A stretch of DNA of 64,000 nt, taken from contig NZ_BMQY01000015.1 in assembly GCF_014648355.1 (NCBI RefSeq), positions 1-64,000 of the forward strand, given 5' to 3'. Made by a program: the position numbers and the translations under genes. Shown here piece after piece: positions 43,822 through 52,742 of the stretch. Position 1 is the first letter of the stretch; each line of letters opens with the position of its first letter. The notes below the pieces were generated by a model. It did not search any database and was not told the DNA's origin. It saw only the letters and a program-made list of their open reading frames with translations. Origin of the DNA: Couchioplanes azureus (GTDB taxonomy: Bacteria > Actinomycetota > Actinomycetes > Mycobacteriales > Micromonosporaceae).

Positions 43822-44958
43822 TCATGCGCCGCCCCGCGACTCGGCGCGCCGGAACAGCAGGCACAGGGCGGCCAGGGCGACGGCGACGACAGGCAGCCAG
43901 AGCAGCCGGTAGGCGATCCAGCCGGCCGAATCCGGCGGGCCGACGAGGCCGGTGCGAGCGCCTGCCAGGGCGTGGCCGAGCACGGCGACCGCGAGCAACG
44001 CGCTCTGGTGCCACAGGAAGATCGTCATCACCCGCAGGTTGAGCCCGGCCACGGCCGCCCACCAGCCCGGATGGCGCAGCCCGCGGTCCATGCGCGCCCA
44101 CAGGAGCAGGGCCAGGCCGATCTGCGCCGCCGACAGCGCGGCCGTGAGCAGCGACGGCGGGTCGAGGTTCGAGCGGCCGTCGCCCGGGACGCCGACCAGG
44201 CTCGCCGGGTATCCCGCCGCGATCAGCAGCGCGCCGCCGGCCACGCCGGCCACCAGCAGGCCCCGGCCCCGGCGAGGTCCGGCGAGCCGGCCCCGCGCCG
44301 CGGCCACCCCGAGCGTGTACGGCACCAGCCAGGCGGTCACGCAGTTCAGGTACCCGAGCCAGCCGGGCATCCCGGGCCACAGCAGGTACCGCAGCGCGTC
44401 CATCGCGGTCAGCGCGCCGAGCGGAAGCAGGGCCGCCGCGGCGCCGACCCGATCGACGGCGCCGAGCGCGGGCGGCGTGAGGGGGAGCAGCAGAGCGAGG
44501 ACCAGTACGAACCACAGCGGGCTGACCGCGAGCGTGCCGAGCGTGTGCAGGGTCCACGGGTCGGCGGCGGTGTGCCGGAGCGCGGTGAGGATCAGCAGCC
44601 ACACGCCGAGGAACACGGCGACCGGCGGTAGCAGCCGGCGCGCCCGGCCGGCCAGCCAGGACCCGGCCGAGCCGCCGCGCTGCCGGGCCCGCCCCAGGCC
44701 GTGGGCCGCGGCATAGCCCGCAACGAAGAAGAACAGGCCGAGGGTCTGCAGGGCCCAGGTCAGCGGGGTGAGGCCTGGCATGGCGGAGAGCGGGCTGGCC
44801 TGGTGGAGATCCCCCGCGGGGCCGGCGGTCAGGCCGGTGACGAGCCAGTGTCCGGCCACGACACCGAGCATCGCGATCGCGCGAAGCCCGTCGACCACCC
44901 GTTCCCGGCCCAGCGGTGTGCCGGCGGCGATCCGGGCGGCCCCCGCTGCGGTGCTCAC
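43822..44958 (-). CDS. Membrane acyltransferase, acyltransferase-3 family
   Basis: 378 residues with about ten membrane helices. The N-terminal signature RVVDGLRAIAMLGVVAGHW contains the catalytic Arg/His region of the family, then FFFVAGYAAAHGLGRAR. Later FLWHQSALLAVAV is typical. The family O-acylates sugars, lipids or antibiotics at the cell surface; the substrate cannot be predicted. The GTG start at 44958 overlaps the stop of the upstream hydrolase gene by 4 bp, so the two are coupled. Confidence 0.88.
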   Translation of the reverse strand: MSTAAGAARIAAGTPLGRERVVDGLRAIAMLGVVAGHWLVTGLTAGPAGDLHQASPLSAMPGLTPLTWALQTLGLFFFVAGYAAAHGLGRARQRGGSAGSWLAGRARRLLPPVAVFLGVWLLILTALRHTAADPWTLHTLGTLAVSPLWFVLVLALLLPLTPPALGAVDRVGAAAALLPLGALTAMDALRYLLWPGMPGWLGYLNCVTAWLVPYTLGVAAARGRLAGPRRGRGLLVAGVAGGALLIAAGYPASLVGVPGDGRSNLDPPSLLTAALSAAQIGLALLLWARMDRGLRHPGWWAAVAGLNLRVMTIFLWHQSALLAVAVLGHALAGARTGLVGPPDSAGWIAYRLLWLPVVAVALAALCLLFRRAESRGGA

Positions 44959-45989
44959 CGTGGGTCACCCGCCGGGGCCGAGCCGATCGACGCCATGGCC
45001 TGCAACGCCGCCGAGCCGGGCTCGAAGTAGCCGTCGTGACCGTCCACGTTGCCGCACGGCAGCGGCAGCGCGCCGAACGCCGGATCGATCGGGAGCCGGC
45101 CGTGCCCGGCGCCGAGCAGGCGTACGCCCGGCAGCCGCCGGGTCCAGTCGCCGGGCGCGGTGCCCGCCCAGATGCGCGCGGACGTCTGCAGGTCCGCGGC
45201 GCTGTCGGCGCCCATGCCGGGGCTGCCGATCGCCACGATGTCGGTGACCCGCTCGTTCAGGCCGTGAGCGGCGACACCCGCCACCGTGGAGCCGTAGCTG
45301 TGGCCCACCACCGTGACCGCGAGCCCCGGACGGCCCACGACCAGCCCGTCCACGAACCGGTCCAGTGCCCGCGCGCCGGCCGTGGCCCGTTCCTCCCGGA
45401 ACGCTTCCCGCCGTACCCCCTCGGGTGGGTCGTAGCCCAGCCAGACGACGACCGCGACCCGCGCGCCCGGCTGGTCGGCGCGCATCCGCGCATAGAGCTG
45501 GCGGCCCTGCCAGGCGGGTGCGCGCCGGAGCACGCCGCCGTGGCCGGTGTCGAAGTTGGCGAGTGTGTCGTCGACGCCCGGCACGAGGACGGTGACCCGC
45601 GTGGCGTCGCGCAGGTCGCCGAGCACCTCGGCGATCCGGCCGTCACCGCGCAGGTCCAGGGCGAGGATCTGCCGGCCGGTCCACCGCGGACTCTGCCGGC
45701 GGTTCGCCGCGTAGCGCAGCTCGGCCGGCGCACCGTCGAGGTTGCCGACGACGTCCGGGAAGGTGCCCGCCAGCTCTTCGGCCCGCCCCTGCGGCAAGCC
45801 GGCGAAGAACGCGGCCACCGTGGCCGCCGGCGCGGCGCTCAGATCCGGCAGCCGCGTCGGGTCGGCCAGCCACGCGGCCTGTCCGGCGGGCACCTGCGCC
45901 GGGCTCGGCAGGGCCGGCCCGAAAAGGTACGCGCCGGGCACCCCCAGAGTCATGGCGAGCAGTGCGGCGATGAACTGCTTCACAATCAT
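44955..45989 (-). CDS. Exported alpha/beta hydrolase (DUF1023-like)
   Basis: 344 residues from the ATG at 45989, with AGGAATTG upstream. An uncleaved or cleaved N-terminal hydrophobic segment (VKQFIAALLAMTLGVPGAYLF) targets it to the membrane or outside. The nucleophile elbow is VVGHSYGST with Ser231, followed by VAIGSPGMGADSAADL; a C-terminal His lies in VDGHDGYF. This is the pattern of the DUF1023 hydrolase family of actinobacteria. The stop overlaps the acyltransferase start by 4 bp, so the pair may modify or remove acyl groups on one substrate; that is inference. Confidence 0.88.
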   Translation of the reverse strand: MIVKQFIAALLAMTLGVPGAYLFGPALPSPAQVPAGQAAWLADPTRLPDLSAAPAATVAAFFAGLPQGRAEELAGTFPDVVGNLDGAPAELRYAANRRQSPRWTGRQILALDLRGDGRIAEVLGDLRDATRVTVLVPGVDDTLANFDTGHGGVLRRAPAWQGRQLYARMRADQPGARVAVVVWLGYDPPEGVRREAFREERATAGARALDRFVDGLVVGRPGLAVTVVGHSYGSTVAGVAAHGLNERVTDIVAIGSPGMGADSAADLQTSARIWAGTAPGDWTRRLPGVRLLGAGHGRLPIDPAFGALPLPCGNVDGHDGYFEPGSAALQAMASIGSAPAGDPR

Positions 45990-46176
45990 CGGATCAATTC
46001 CTCCGGCCTTTTCTGATGAGGACGAAGGTAGGCGTGCGACGGATCGGCGTCGTCCCTCCACAGAGGGTGTGAACCCGTAGTACCGGAGAGCTACGGTGCC
46101 GCCCCCGGGGTCGACCTGGTCTCGCCTGAGCAGGTGAAACGCGCAAGATCAGAGATCGTACCGGAGGGTGACGACG

Positions 46177-46959
46177 ATGGATCCGGCGCTGTCTAGATTC
46201 GTCACCGAGCCATTCGGAAAAGGAGTAGCGTTGACCCATTCATCGGCGGCCGCGCGATCGTCGCGCGCGGAAATAACGCTCCGGCACGTCTGTCATCTGT
46301 ACCGCAAATATCAGGACGATCTGCGAATCGTACGGAAGGAACAGCGCGAGCTGCGGACCACGCATCCGCAGATGAGAACCCAGCTCGACGACCTCGAGGC
46401 GGAGATCACCTACCTGCTGATCCGGGAGGAACGGCCGGCGACCGTGGTGGAGATCGGGTCGCTGCACGGTTGGTCCACCACCTGGATCCTGCGGGCGCTG
46501 CGCGACAACCGGGCCGGCGCACTCGTCACCCACGACCTGATCGACACCGCCCGCCACCACGTGCCCGCCGGACTCGCCGAAGGACGGTGGACGTTCGTGC
46601 CGGGTGACGTACGGGAGACGCTGCGCGGCCACCGGCACGGCATCGACCACCTCTTCATCGACGCCGCGCACACCGCTTCCTTCGCCCGCTGGTTCGTCGG
46701 CGGTCTCTTCCCGACGCTCCGGGCCGGGACCCCGGTGAGCGTCCACGACGTCTTCCACGGTCGCCGGCCCTGGCCGATCAGCGAGGGACGGGTGGTGCTG
46801 TCCTGGCTCGCGGACAACGGCGCCGGATACTTCACGCCGTCCCGCCGCGCCGCCGCGGTGGTCAACCGGGAGCTCGAGGATCTGAAGCGGCGCCTCGGCC
46901 TGCTGGAGCCGGTCCACGACGGCCGCGACGATCCCATGCTGTTCTTCCGGATGCCATGA
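46177..46959 (+). CDS. Class I SAM-dependent methyltransferase
   Basis: 260 residues from the ATG at 46177, which follows GGAGGG; a TTG at 46231 has an even better AAAGGAG and would give 242 residues, so the true start is open. An N-terminal helical segment precedes the Rossmann fold: TVVEIGSLHGWSTTWIL is the SAM-binding glycine loop, and HLFIDAAHTASFA corresponds to the FIDGDH-type motif of the Methyltransf_24 family. Members methylate sugars, macrolides or cephalosporin-like molecules. The target is unknown. Divergent from the hydrolase gene. Confidence 0.85.
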   Translation: MDPALSRFVTEPFGKGVALTHSSAAARSSRAEITLRHVCHLYRKYQDDLRIVRKEQRELRTTHPQMRTQLDDLEAEITYLLIREERPATVVEIGSLHGWSTTWILRALRDNRAGALVTHDLIDTARHHVPAGLAEGRWTFVPGDVRETLRGHRHGIDHLFIDAAHTASFARWFVGGLFPTLRAGTPVSVHDVFHGRRPWPISEGRVVLSWLADNGAGYFTPSRRAAAVVNRELEDLKRRLGLLEPVHDGRDDPMLFFRMP

Positions 46960-47010
46960 TCTCGCGGCCGGGTGCTTACATGGCAGGGCAACATCGATCA
47001 GGAGGTACGG

Positions 47011-48279
47011 GTGGCGCCTTCCTTGCCCGCCGTGGGCGCGGCCGGCCGTCAGCTGTTCGCCCTGTCGGCACGCCCGGCGCGCATCGGCGCCCCGAGCCGC
47101 CCCACGTTGAGGCACGGGCTGCGGCTCATCGGGGCGTCGCTGGTGGCGCTGCTCGTGGCGGCACTCGGCAGCGGCACGCTCGCCGAAGCCCTGCCGGCGA
47201 GCGCACCGGTGATCGGCGCCCTGGCGGTGGCCCAGGCCGCGCCGGTCGTTCTCGTGATCTACCGGCCGATCGCTGCGTGGTGGCTCTCGCTGCTCGCCGC
47301 GCTGCCGTACCTGATCATGATCGGTGCGTCCGCCGGGCCGGTCGCGGACGATGCGCTCTGGCCGTGGACCGCCGCCGGGATCATCGCCCACCTCTGCGTC
47401 GGACTGGTGGTGGCCTGCCAGGCGCCGCCCGCGGTCTACCTCGCCCAGTGGTTGATCACCGCCGCCGTGGCCGTCGCGGCGGAGGTGACCTTCCCCGGGC
47501 GGACCCAGCTCGACAACGGCGTGGTCCTGTGCGCCTTCTACGCCGCCGGGCTCGCCGGCATCGCGACCGCCCGCTGGCTGCGCGACGTCCGGCGGGAACT
47601 ACGCCGTCAGGTCGGTCTCACCGAGCAGGAACGCCTCCAGCGGACGGCTCTGGAGGAACGCGCCCGCATCGCCCGCGAACTGCACGACGTGGTCGCCCAC
47701 CACATGTCGGTGGTCGCGGTCCAGGCGGAGGCCGCGCCCTACCGGGCAGGTGACCTCGACCCGGCCGCCGCCGAGAGCTTCGCCTCGATCCGGCGCAACG
47801 CGCTGGCGGCGCTGACCGAGATGCGGCAGATCCTCGGCATGCTGCGCTCCGACGAGGACGACGGGAACCGGTACGCTCCGCAGCCGACCCTGGCCGACCT
47901 GGACCAGCTGTTCGACAACTGCCGCAGCGCCGGACTGACCCTGAGGACCGGCGTCCGGGGCGCCGTGCGGACCCTGCCGGGGCAGGTCGAGCTGATCGCC
48001 TACCGGGTGGTCCAGGAGGCGCTGAGCAACGCGATCCGCCACGCGCCCGGCGCCGACGTCGAGGTCGACGTGGAGTACGGGCCGGCCGAGCTGCACCTGC
48101 GAGTCGCCAACAGCCCCTCCCCGGCGGCCGCCCGCCGGCCCTCCGCGGTGGCCGGCGCCGGCCACGGCCTGACCGGCATGCGGGAACGCGCCGCGGTCCT
48201 CGGTGCGAGGCTGCGCGCCGGGCGCCGGCCCGACGGATGGTACGAGGTGGTCATGTCGCTGGCTCTGGCGGAAGGATGA
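47011..48279 (+). CDS. Two-component sensor histidine kinase (HisKA_3)
   Basis: 422 residues from the GTG at 47011, which has AGGAGG six bases upstream (a TTG at 46972 is less likely). Five or six membrane helices fill residues 30-190, with no extracellular domain. The phosphoacceptor segment is RIARELHDVVAHHMSVVAVQ with His225; the ATPase domain shows AYRVVQEALSNAIRHAPG and the GHGLTGMRERAAVLG G box. The stop overlaps the response regulator ATG (ATGA). This is the DesK-like architecture common in actinomycetes. Confidence 0.94.
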   Translation: MAPSLPAVGAAGRQLFALSARPARIGAPSRPTLRHGLRLIGASLVALLVAALGSGTLAEALPASAPVIGALAVAQAAPVVLVIYRPIAAWWLSLLAALPYLIMIGASAGPVADDALWPWTAAGIIAHLCVGLVVACQAPPAVYLAQWLITAAVAVAAEVTFPGRTQLDNGVVLCAFYAAGLAGIATARWLRDVRRELRRQVGLTEQERLQRTALEERARIARELHDVVAHHMSVVAVQAEAAPYRAGDLDPAAAESFASIRRNALAALTEMRQILGMLRSDEDDGNRYAPQPTLADLDQLFDNCRSAGLTLRTGVRGAVRTLPGQVELIAYRVVQEALSNAIRHAPGADVEVDVEYGPAELHLRVANSPSPAAARRPSAVAGAGHGLTGMRERAAVLGARLRAGRRPDGWYEVVMSLALAEG

Positions 48280-48944
48280 GCACGATGCCGGTCCGGGTGC
48301 TCGTCGTCGACGACCAGCGGATGCTGCGCGAGAGCTTCGCCGTCCTGCTCGGCGTGCAGCCGGACATCGAGGTCGTCGGCGAGGCCTCGAACGGGGAGGA
48401 GGCCGTGCGGCAGGCGCGGGAGCTGCTCCCGGACGTCGTCCTGATGGACGTGCGGATGCCGGTACTCGACGGCCTCGAAGCGACCCGGCGCATCCTGGCG
48501 CACGCCCCCGGGACCAAGGTGCTGGTGCTGACCACCTTCGACGAGGACGAGTACGTGCACGAGGCGATCCGTGCCGGCGCGAAGGGCTTCCTGCTCAAGG
48601 ACTCGTCGGCGCACCAGCTCGCCGATGCCGTCCGCACCACCGTGTCCGGCGGCGCCGTGCTGGCACCGTCGGTGACGCAGCGGCTGATGGACGACTTCTC
48701 CCGCCGCTCGGCGCCGGCCGGGTCACCCTCCGGCCGCCTGGCCGCCCTGACCAACCAGGAGGTCAAGGTCCTCGGGCTGGTGGCGCGGGGCATGTCCAAC
48801 GCGGAGATCGCCGTCCACCTGACCGTCGCCGAGCAGACCGTGAAGACCCACGTGAGCCGCATCCTGATGAAACTGCACCTGCGCGACCGGACCCAGGCCG
48901 CCGTCCTGGCGTACGAGACCGGACTCGTGGTCCCCGGCCGGTAG
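48276..48944 (+). CDS. NarL/LuxR-family response regulator
   Basis: 222 residues, ATG overlapping the kinase stop. The receiver has LVVDDQRM, phospho-acceptor Asp58 in LMDVRMPVLDG, VLTTFDEDEYV, and Lys in FLLKDSS; the DNA-binding domain is LTNQEVKVLGLVARGMSNAEIAVHLTVAEQTVKTHVSRIL. It is the partner of the preceding kinase and closely resembles the regulator at 29985. Confidence 0.95.
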   Translation: MSTMPVRVLVVDDQRMLRESFAVLLGVQPDIEVVGEASNGEEAVRQARELLPDVVLMDVRMPVLDGLEATRRILAHAPGTKVLVLTTFDEDEYVHEAIRAGAKGFLLKDSSAHQLADAVRTTVSGGAVLAPSVTQRLMDDFSRRSAPAGSPSGRLAALTNQEVKVLGLVARGMSNAEIAVHLTVAEQTVKTHVSRILMKLHLRDRTQAAVLAYETGLVVPGR

Positions 48945-49001
48945 CGTGACCGCGGTGCGTGACTCGGGGCGGTAGGCTCCGGGCCGGAGAGGAGACCGGG
49001 C

Positions 49002-49367
49002 GTGGGGGTGGAGCGGCAGGCACGGCGGGCATGGCATGCCACCCTGCTGACGCTCGTGCTCGGTGCCGCCTGGATCGCCCTGTTCGGCGTGGGCCGTGGC
49101 GGGTGGTCACCGGCGGACGAGTTGCCGCGTCCCGCGGCCGTCGCCGCGGTGCCGCACTCGGTCACCCCGGTGCTGCCGGAGGCTCGCCCGGCCGGCAAGC
49201 TTCTGCACGGCGCGCTGGTGCTGTTCGTCGCCTCGATCGTCGCCTTCCTGCTCGGTGCTCGGCGCCGGGTCAGGTGGCCGGCCGCCGCGGGTGCGACGTC
49301 GGCCGCGACGCCTTCGACACTCCTGCACGCGATGAGAGGCCGGGCACCGCCACGCCTGCCGGCGTAG
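49002..49367 (+). CDS. Small membrane protein, unknown function
   Basis: 121 residues from the GTG at 49002, with GGAGAGGAG upstream and a TAGGCT-like -10 box about 20 bases before that. Two hydrophobic helices (ATLLTLVLGAAWIALFGVG and LLHGALVLFVASIVAFLLG) flank a short extracellular loop. The tail is basic. Lies 77 bp before the secDF gene in the same direction; no function assigned. Confidence 0.65.
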   Translation: MGVERQARRAWHATLLTLVLGAAWIALFGVGRGGWSPADELPRPAAVAAVPHSVTPVLPEARPAGKLLHGALVLFVASIVAFLLGARRRVRWPAAAGATSAATPSTLLHAMRGRAPPRLPA

Positions 49368-49444
49368 CAGTGTCCTTCGGTCTTACCCCGCGGTGGCGCC
49401 CGATGGCAGCCGCGCGGGCCTTTCTGCGTTGAGGAGCATCCGAA

Positions 49445-51742
49445 ATGTCGCGCGCCATTGTCGTGCGCGCGGTTCTGGCCGTGGTCGTGTTGGCGGTGTC
49501 GGGGTGGCTCGTGGCCACCCGGCCGCCCCGGCTCGGGCTGGACCTGCGCGGTGGAACCCAGATAGTTCTCGAAACCCGTGACGGCGAGTTCGCCCGGGCG
49601 AACGCCGCCACCACCGGCGAGGCACTCGAAGTGCTGCGCCGCCGCGTCGACGAGCTCGGCGTGTCCGAGCCGACCCTGGCCCGCTCCGGTGAGCGGCGCA
49701 TCATCGTCGAGCTGCCGGGCGTGACCGAACCGGCCGAGGCGGTACGGGTCATCGGCCGTACCGCTCAACTCACCTTCCGGCCGGTGCGGGGGGTGGAGCC
49801 CAAGCCGTCGGCCCCGGCGCCGGAAACCGCCGGGGAGATGGTGGTCGCGTCGGAGGATGGGCAGCGACTGCGGCTGGGACCGGCCGCGCTCTCCGGGCAG
49901 CAGGTCGACGGCGCCGCCGCGGTCCTCAGTGAGATCGGGGAGTGGCAGGTCAACCTCGACTTCCGCGGCGACGGCGGTGAGGCGTGGCGGAAACTGACCG
50001 GTACGGCCGCCTGTGCACCGGCCGGCGATCCGGCACGCCGGGTGGCGATCGTGCTCGACCGGGAGGTCATCTCGTCGCCGCAGGTGAACGAGGACGTACT
50101 CTGCGACGCCGGCATCAGCGGCGGCCGTACCCGGATCACCGGGTCGTTCGCCGAGGCCGAGGCGAAGGACCTGGCCCTGCTCGTCCGCGCCGGTGGCCTG
50201 CCGGTCCCGGTCGACGTCATCGAGCAGCGTACGGTCGGCCCTAGCCTGGGCAAGGCGGCGATCGACGCCTCGGCGCTGGCCGCCGTCATCGGGATGATCG
50301 CCACGATCCTGTTCGTCGTCGCCGTGTACCGGCTCGTCGGCGGGATCGCCGCCGTCGTGCTGATCTGCTACGGGCTCATCTCGTACGCGGCGCTGCTGGC
50401 CGTCGGCGCCACCCTGACGCTGCCGGGCCTGGCCGGGTTCGTCCTCGCGATCGGCATGGCGCTCGACGCGAATGTGCTGATCTTCGAACGGGCCCGGGAG
50501 GAGTACGCGGCGGGCGGGCCCCGGCGCAGCATGCGTACCGCCCTGCGGTCCGGGTTCGCGAACGCCTGGTCGGCGATCGCCGACTCCACCGTCACCACCC
50601 TGCTCGCGGCTGGGCTGCTGTTCTTCCTCGCCGCCGGCCCGGTCCGCGGGTTCGGCGTCACCCTGTCCATCGGCGTCGTGGCGTCGATGTTCACCGCGCT
50701 GGTGCTCACCCGGGTGCTGGCGTCGCCCCTGGCCGGCACCCGCTGGTTGGCACGCCGGCCGGGTTGGAGCGGCCTGGCCGGCATCGGCTGGGTGCGGCGC
50801 CGGCTGGAGGCCCGCGACCCCGACGTCATGGGGCGGCGGCGTCTGTGGCTGGGCGTGTCGGTGGTGGCCACCGTGCTGGCGCTGGCCGGTATCGGGCTGC
50901 GGGGACTGGACCTGGGCATCGAGTTCACCGGGGGCCGGCTGGTCGAGTACGCCACGACCACACCGGTGCCGGCCGACGACGCCCGCGCGGCGGTGACCTC
51001 GGCCGGCCTTCCCCGGGCGGTGGTCACCACGTCCGGGGAAGGCACCGTCAGCGTCCGTGCCGGCGGCTTCGACGAAGCCACCGAGGCGGGCGTACGCGCC
51101 GCGCTGACCCAGGCAGGCGGCGGTGACATCCACCGGCTGCGGGACGAGAAGATCGGCCCCACCCTCGGCGACGAGCTCCGCCGCAACGCCCTCGTGGCGC
51201 TCGCCGTGGCTCTCGCCGTCCAGCTGGCCTACCTCGCCGTACGGTTCCGCTGGCAGTGGGGCGCGGCGGCCGTGCTGGCGATGTTCCACGACGTGGTCGT
51301 GCTGCTGGGTGTGTTCGCCTGGCTGGGCAGGCCGGTCGACGGTGTCTTCCTCGCCGCCCTGCTCACCGTGATCGGATACTCGGTCAACGATTCGGTCGTC
51401 ACCTTCGACCGCATCCGGGAGCTGGTCAGGGCCGAGGACAACCGCCGGACTCCGTTCGCCCGGCTGGCCAACACCGGCTGCCTGCAGACCGTGCCGCGTA
51501 CGGTGAACACCGGTCTCGGCGCGATCTTCATCCTCACCGCGCTGGCCGTGCTGGGCGGGGACTCGCTCGTGGACTTCGCCGTGGCGCTGCTCGTCGGCAT
51601 CGGTGTCGGCACGTACTCGTCGGTGTTCCTTGCCACCCCGCTGGCCGTCGTGTTCGAGTCGGGGCGCGGTGGTCTCGTCGCCCGGCACGCCAGGCGCGCG
51701 TCCCGGACCCGAACGGATCTCGCGACACCGGGGCCCTCCTGA
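49445..51742 (+). CDS. secDF: Fused SecD-SecF protein-export subunit
   Basis: A 765-residue fusion. The SecD half begins with helix 1 and the D1 motif GLDLRGGTQI (from residue 31), the periplasmic P1 domain (EALEVLRRRVDELGVSEP), and helices 2-6 with GFVLAIGMALDANVLIFERAREE, which carries the conserved proton-path Asp. The SecF half has GIEFTGGRLVEY (about residue 491) and YSVNDSVVTFDRIRE. It assists SecYEG with proton-motive force at the late export step. In actinobacteria secD and secF are normally separate genes near yajC, so this fused copy is probably an extra paralogue. The P1 domain is short. A strong hairpin follows the stop. Confidence 0.92.
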   Translation: MSRAIVVRAVLAVVVLAVSGWLVATRPPRLGLDLRGGTQIVLETRDGEFARANAATTGEALEVLRRRVDELGVSEPTLARSGERRIIVELPGVTEPAEAVRVIGRTAQLTFRPVRGVEPKPSAPAPETAGEMVVASEDGQRLRLGPAALSGQQVDGAAAVLSEIGEWQVNLDFRGDGGEAWRKLTGTAACAPAGDPARRVAIVLDREVISSPQVNEDVLCDAGISGGRTRITGSFAEAEAKDLALLVRAGGLPVPVDVIEQRTVGPSLGKAAIDASALAAVIGMIATILFVVAVYRLVGGIAAVVLICYGLISYAALLAVGATLTLPGLAGFVLAIGMALDANVLIFERAREEYAAGGPRRSMRTALRSGFANAWSAIADSTVTTLLAAGLLFFLAAGPVRGFGVTLSIGVVASMFTALVLTRVLASPLAGTRWLARRPGWSGLAGIGWVRRRLEARDPDVMGRRRLWLGVSVVATVLALAGIGLRGLDLGIEFTGGRLVEYATTTPVPADDARAAVTSAGLPRAVVTTSGEGTVSVRAGGFDEATEAGVRAALTQAGGGDIHRLRDEKIGPTLGDELRRNALVALAVALAVQLAYLAVRFRWQWGAAAVLAMFHDVVVLLGVFAWLGRPVDGVFLAALLTVIGYSVNDSVVTFDRIRELVRAEDNRRTPFARLANTGCLQTVPRTVNTGLGAIFILTALAVLGGDSLVDFAVALLVGIGVGTYSSVFLATPLAVVFESGRGGLVARHARRASRTRTDLATPGPS

Positions 51743-51748
51743 GCGCCG

Positions 51749-51781
51749 CCGCCCGCCCCGGCGTCCTGCCGGGGCGGGCGG
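51749..51781 (+). terminator. Terminator hairpin of secDF
   Basis: A perfect 13-bp stem (CCGCCCGCCCCGG at 51749-51761 with CCGGGGCGGGCGG at 51769-51781 as its complement) has a 7-nt loop and begins 6 bp after the stop. Confidence 0.8.
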
Positions 51782-51839
51782 TCCGGCTCATCGCCGGTGT
51801 GCGGTGCTACCGCAACCGTGCCGCAATCAGGTGCGGGAG

Positions 51840-52262
51840 TCACTGAACCGACGCCGGGGTGCCGCTCGCGACGACCATGTCGATGACCTGCATGAGCACC
51901 GGCGGGGTGTTCTCGACGTCGTCCATCGTGACGACGGTCTTCTGGGCGCCGCCGCTGTACTGGGCCAGCACGTGGTAGGTGAAGCGGTCACAGCAGGGGT
52001 TCTCCGGCAGGTACTCCGGGGCCAGGCGACGGAACTGAGGCTGCGCGGCCAGGTCGAGCGCCCGCTGCGCCTGGCGGTCCTGGTTGGTCTGGTCGACCGC
52101 GAAGGTCTCGGTGCGTCCGGCGAAACCGCCGCTGCGCGTCACGGTGATCGACTCGGTTGCGGGGACGGTGACGGCAGCCGCCGGGTTGGCCGCGATCATC
52201 GCCACGACGGCGGTGGCAACAATGGCAAAGGCGCGAATAATCGCAGTGGTCGTGCGGTTCAT
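51840..52262 (-). CDS. Secreted emfourin (protealysin inhibitor)-like protein
   Basis: 140 residues from the ATG at 52262 (AGAAGGA upstream; a second ATG nine bases earlier touches that site). A signal peptide (about 1-30, ending near AAA) leads to a domain that follows the emfourin pattern: ITVTRSGGFAGRTETFAVD, then DRFTYHVLAQYSGGAQKTVV and TMDDVENTPPVLMQVIDMV. Emfourins inhibit M4 metalloproteases such as protealysin. Here it is exported and follows an SSI-like inhibitor gene by 66 bp on the same strand, so the operon supplies inhibitors of two protease classes. No M4 protease gene is in the window. Confidence 0.72.
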   Translation of the reverse strand: MNRTTTAIIRAFAIVATAVVAMIAANPAAAVTVPATESITVTRSGGFAGRTETFAVDQTNQDRQAQRALDLAAQPQFRRLAPEYLPENPCCDRFTYHVLAQYSGGAQKTVVTMDDVENTPPVLMQVIDMVVASGTPASVQ

Positions 52263-52328
52263 CGAAATCATCCTTCTGTCTGACGTGAAAATGGTCTGGA
52301 CCCCGTGAATCACAGTGGAAGTCGGTCC

Positions 52329-52742
52329 TCAGAAGTCGAACACGTCGCCGGTGGCGTCGAGCAGAATGCAATGGTTCGAGAACGTCTTTCGATAGGTGAC
52401 CGGCCGTCCCTGCCAGGAGCCGGCCGCGAATGCGGTGACCGGCTGGTATTCCTGGGTGCAGATGCCACCGTGGGCGGTGAGCGCCGTCAGGTCGCCGTCC
52501 ACCGCGCGCAGGTCGGCGCAGGCGGCGGCCGCGGCGGGGTGGGCGCCGCCGTCCGGGCTGCACTGCAGGCTCGTGATGCGCGGCGGGACGGTGCTCTGCG
52601 TGGCCGGGACGACGGCGAGGACGAGGGCGCTGCCGGACGGCGGTGGCGTCGGGGCGGCGGCGGCCGGTGAGCCGGCGGCCAGCAGGGCAGCGGTCGTGGA
52701 CACCGACGCGGCCAGCAGGCCGGCGTGGTGCAGGGGAATCAT
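52329..52742 (-). CDS. Subtilisin inhibitor-like protein (SSI family, I16)
   Basis: 137 residues; the ATG at 52742 follows GGAGGAGAC. Signal peptide about 1-30. The mature protein copies the SSI framework: SALVLAVVPATQS, LQCSPDGGAHPAAAAACADL, DGDLTALTAHGG, SWQGRPVTYRKTFSNHC and the terminal VFDF. Two disulfides are expected, Cys61-Cys75 and Cys95-Cys125. The reactive-site loop reads CTQEYQPV where Streptomyces SSI has CPMVYDPV, so the P1 residue is Gln97 and P1' Glu98, which is unusual. It would inhibit subtilisin-type or other serine proteases; target specificity cannot be inferred from Lys/Arg/Met rules. Confidence 0.93.
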   Translation of the reverse strand: MIPLHHAGLLAASVSTTAALLAAGSPAAAAPTPPPSGSALVLAVVPATQSTVPPRITSLQCSPDGGAHPAAAAACADLRAVDGDLTALTAHGGICTQEYQPVTAFAAGSWQGRPVTYRKTFSNHCILLDATGDVFDF

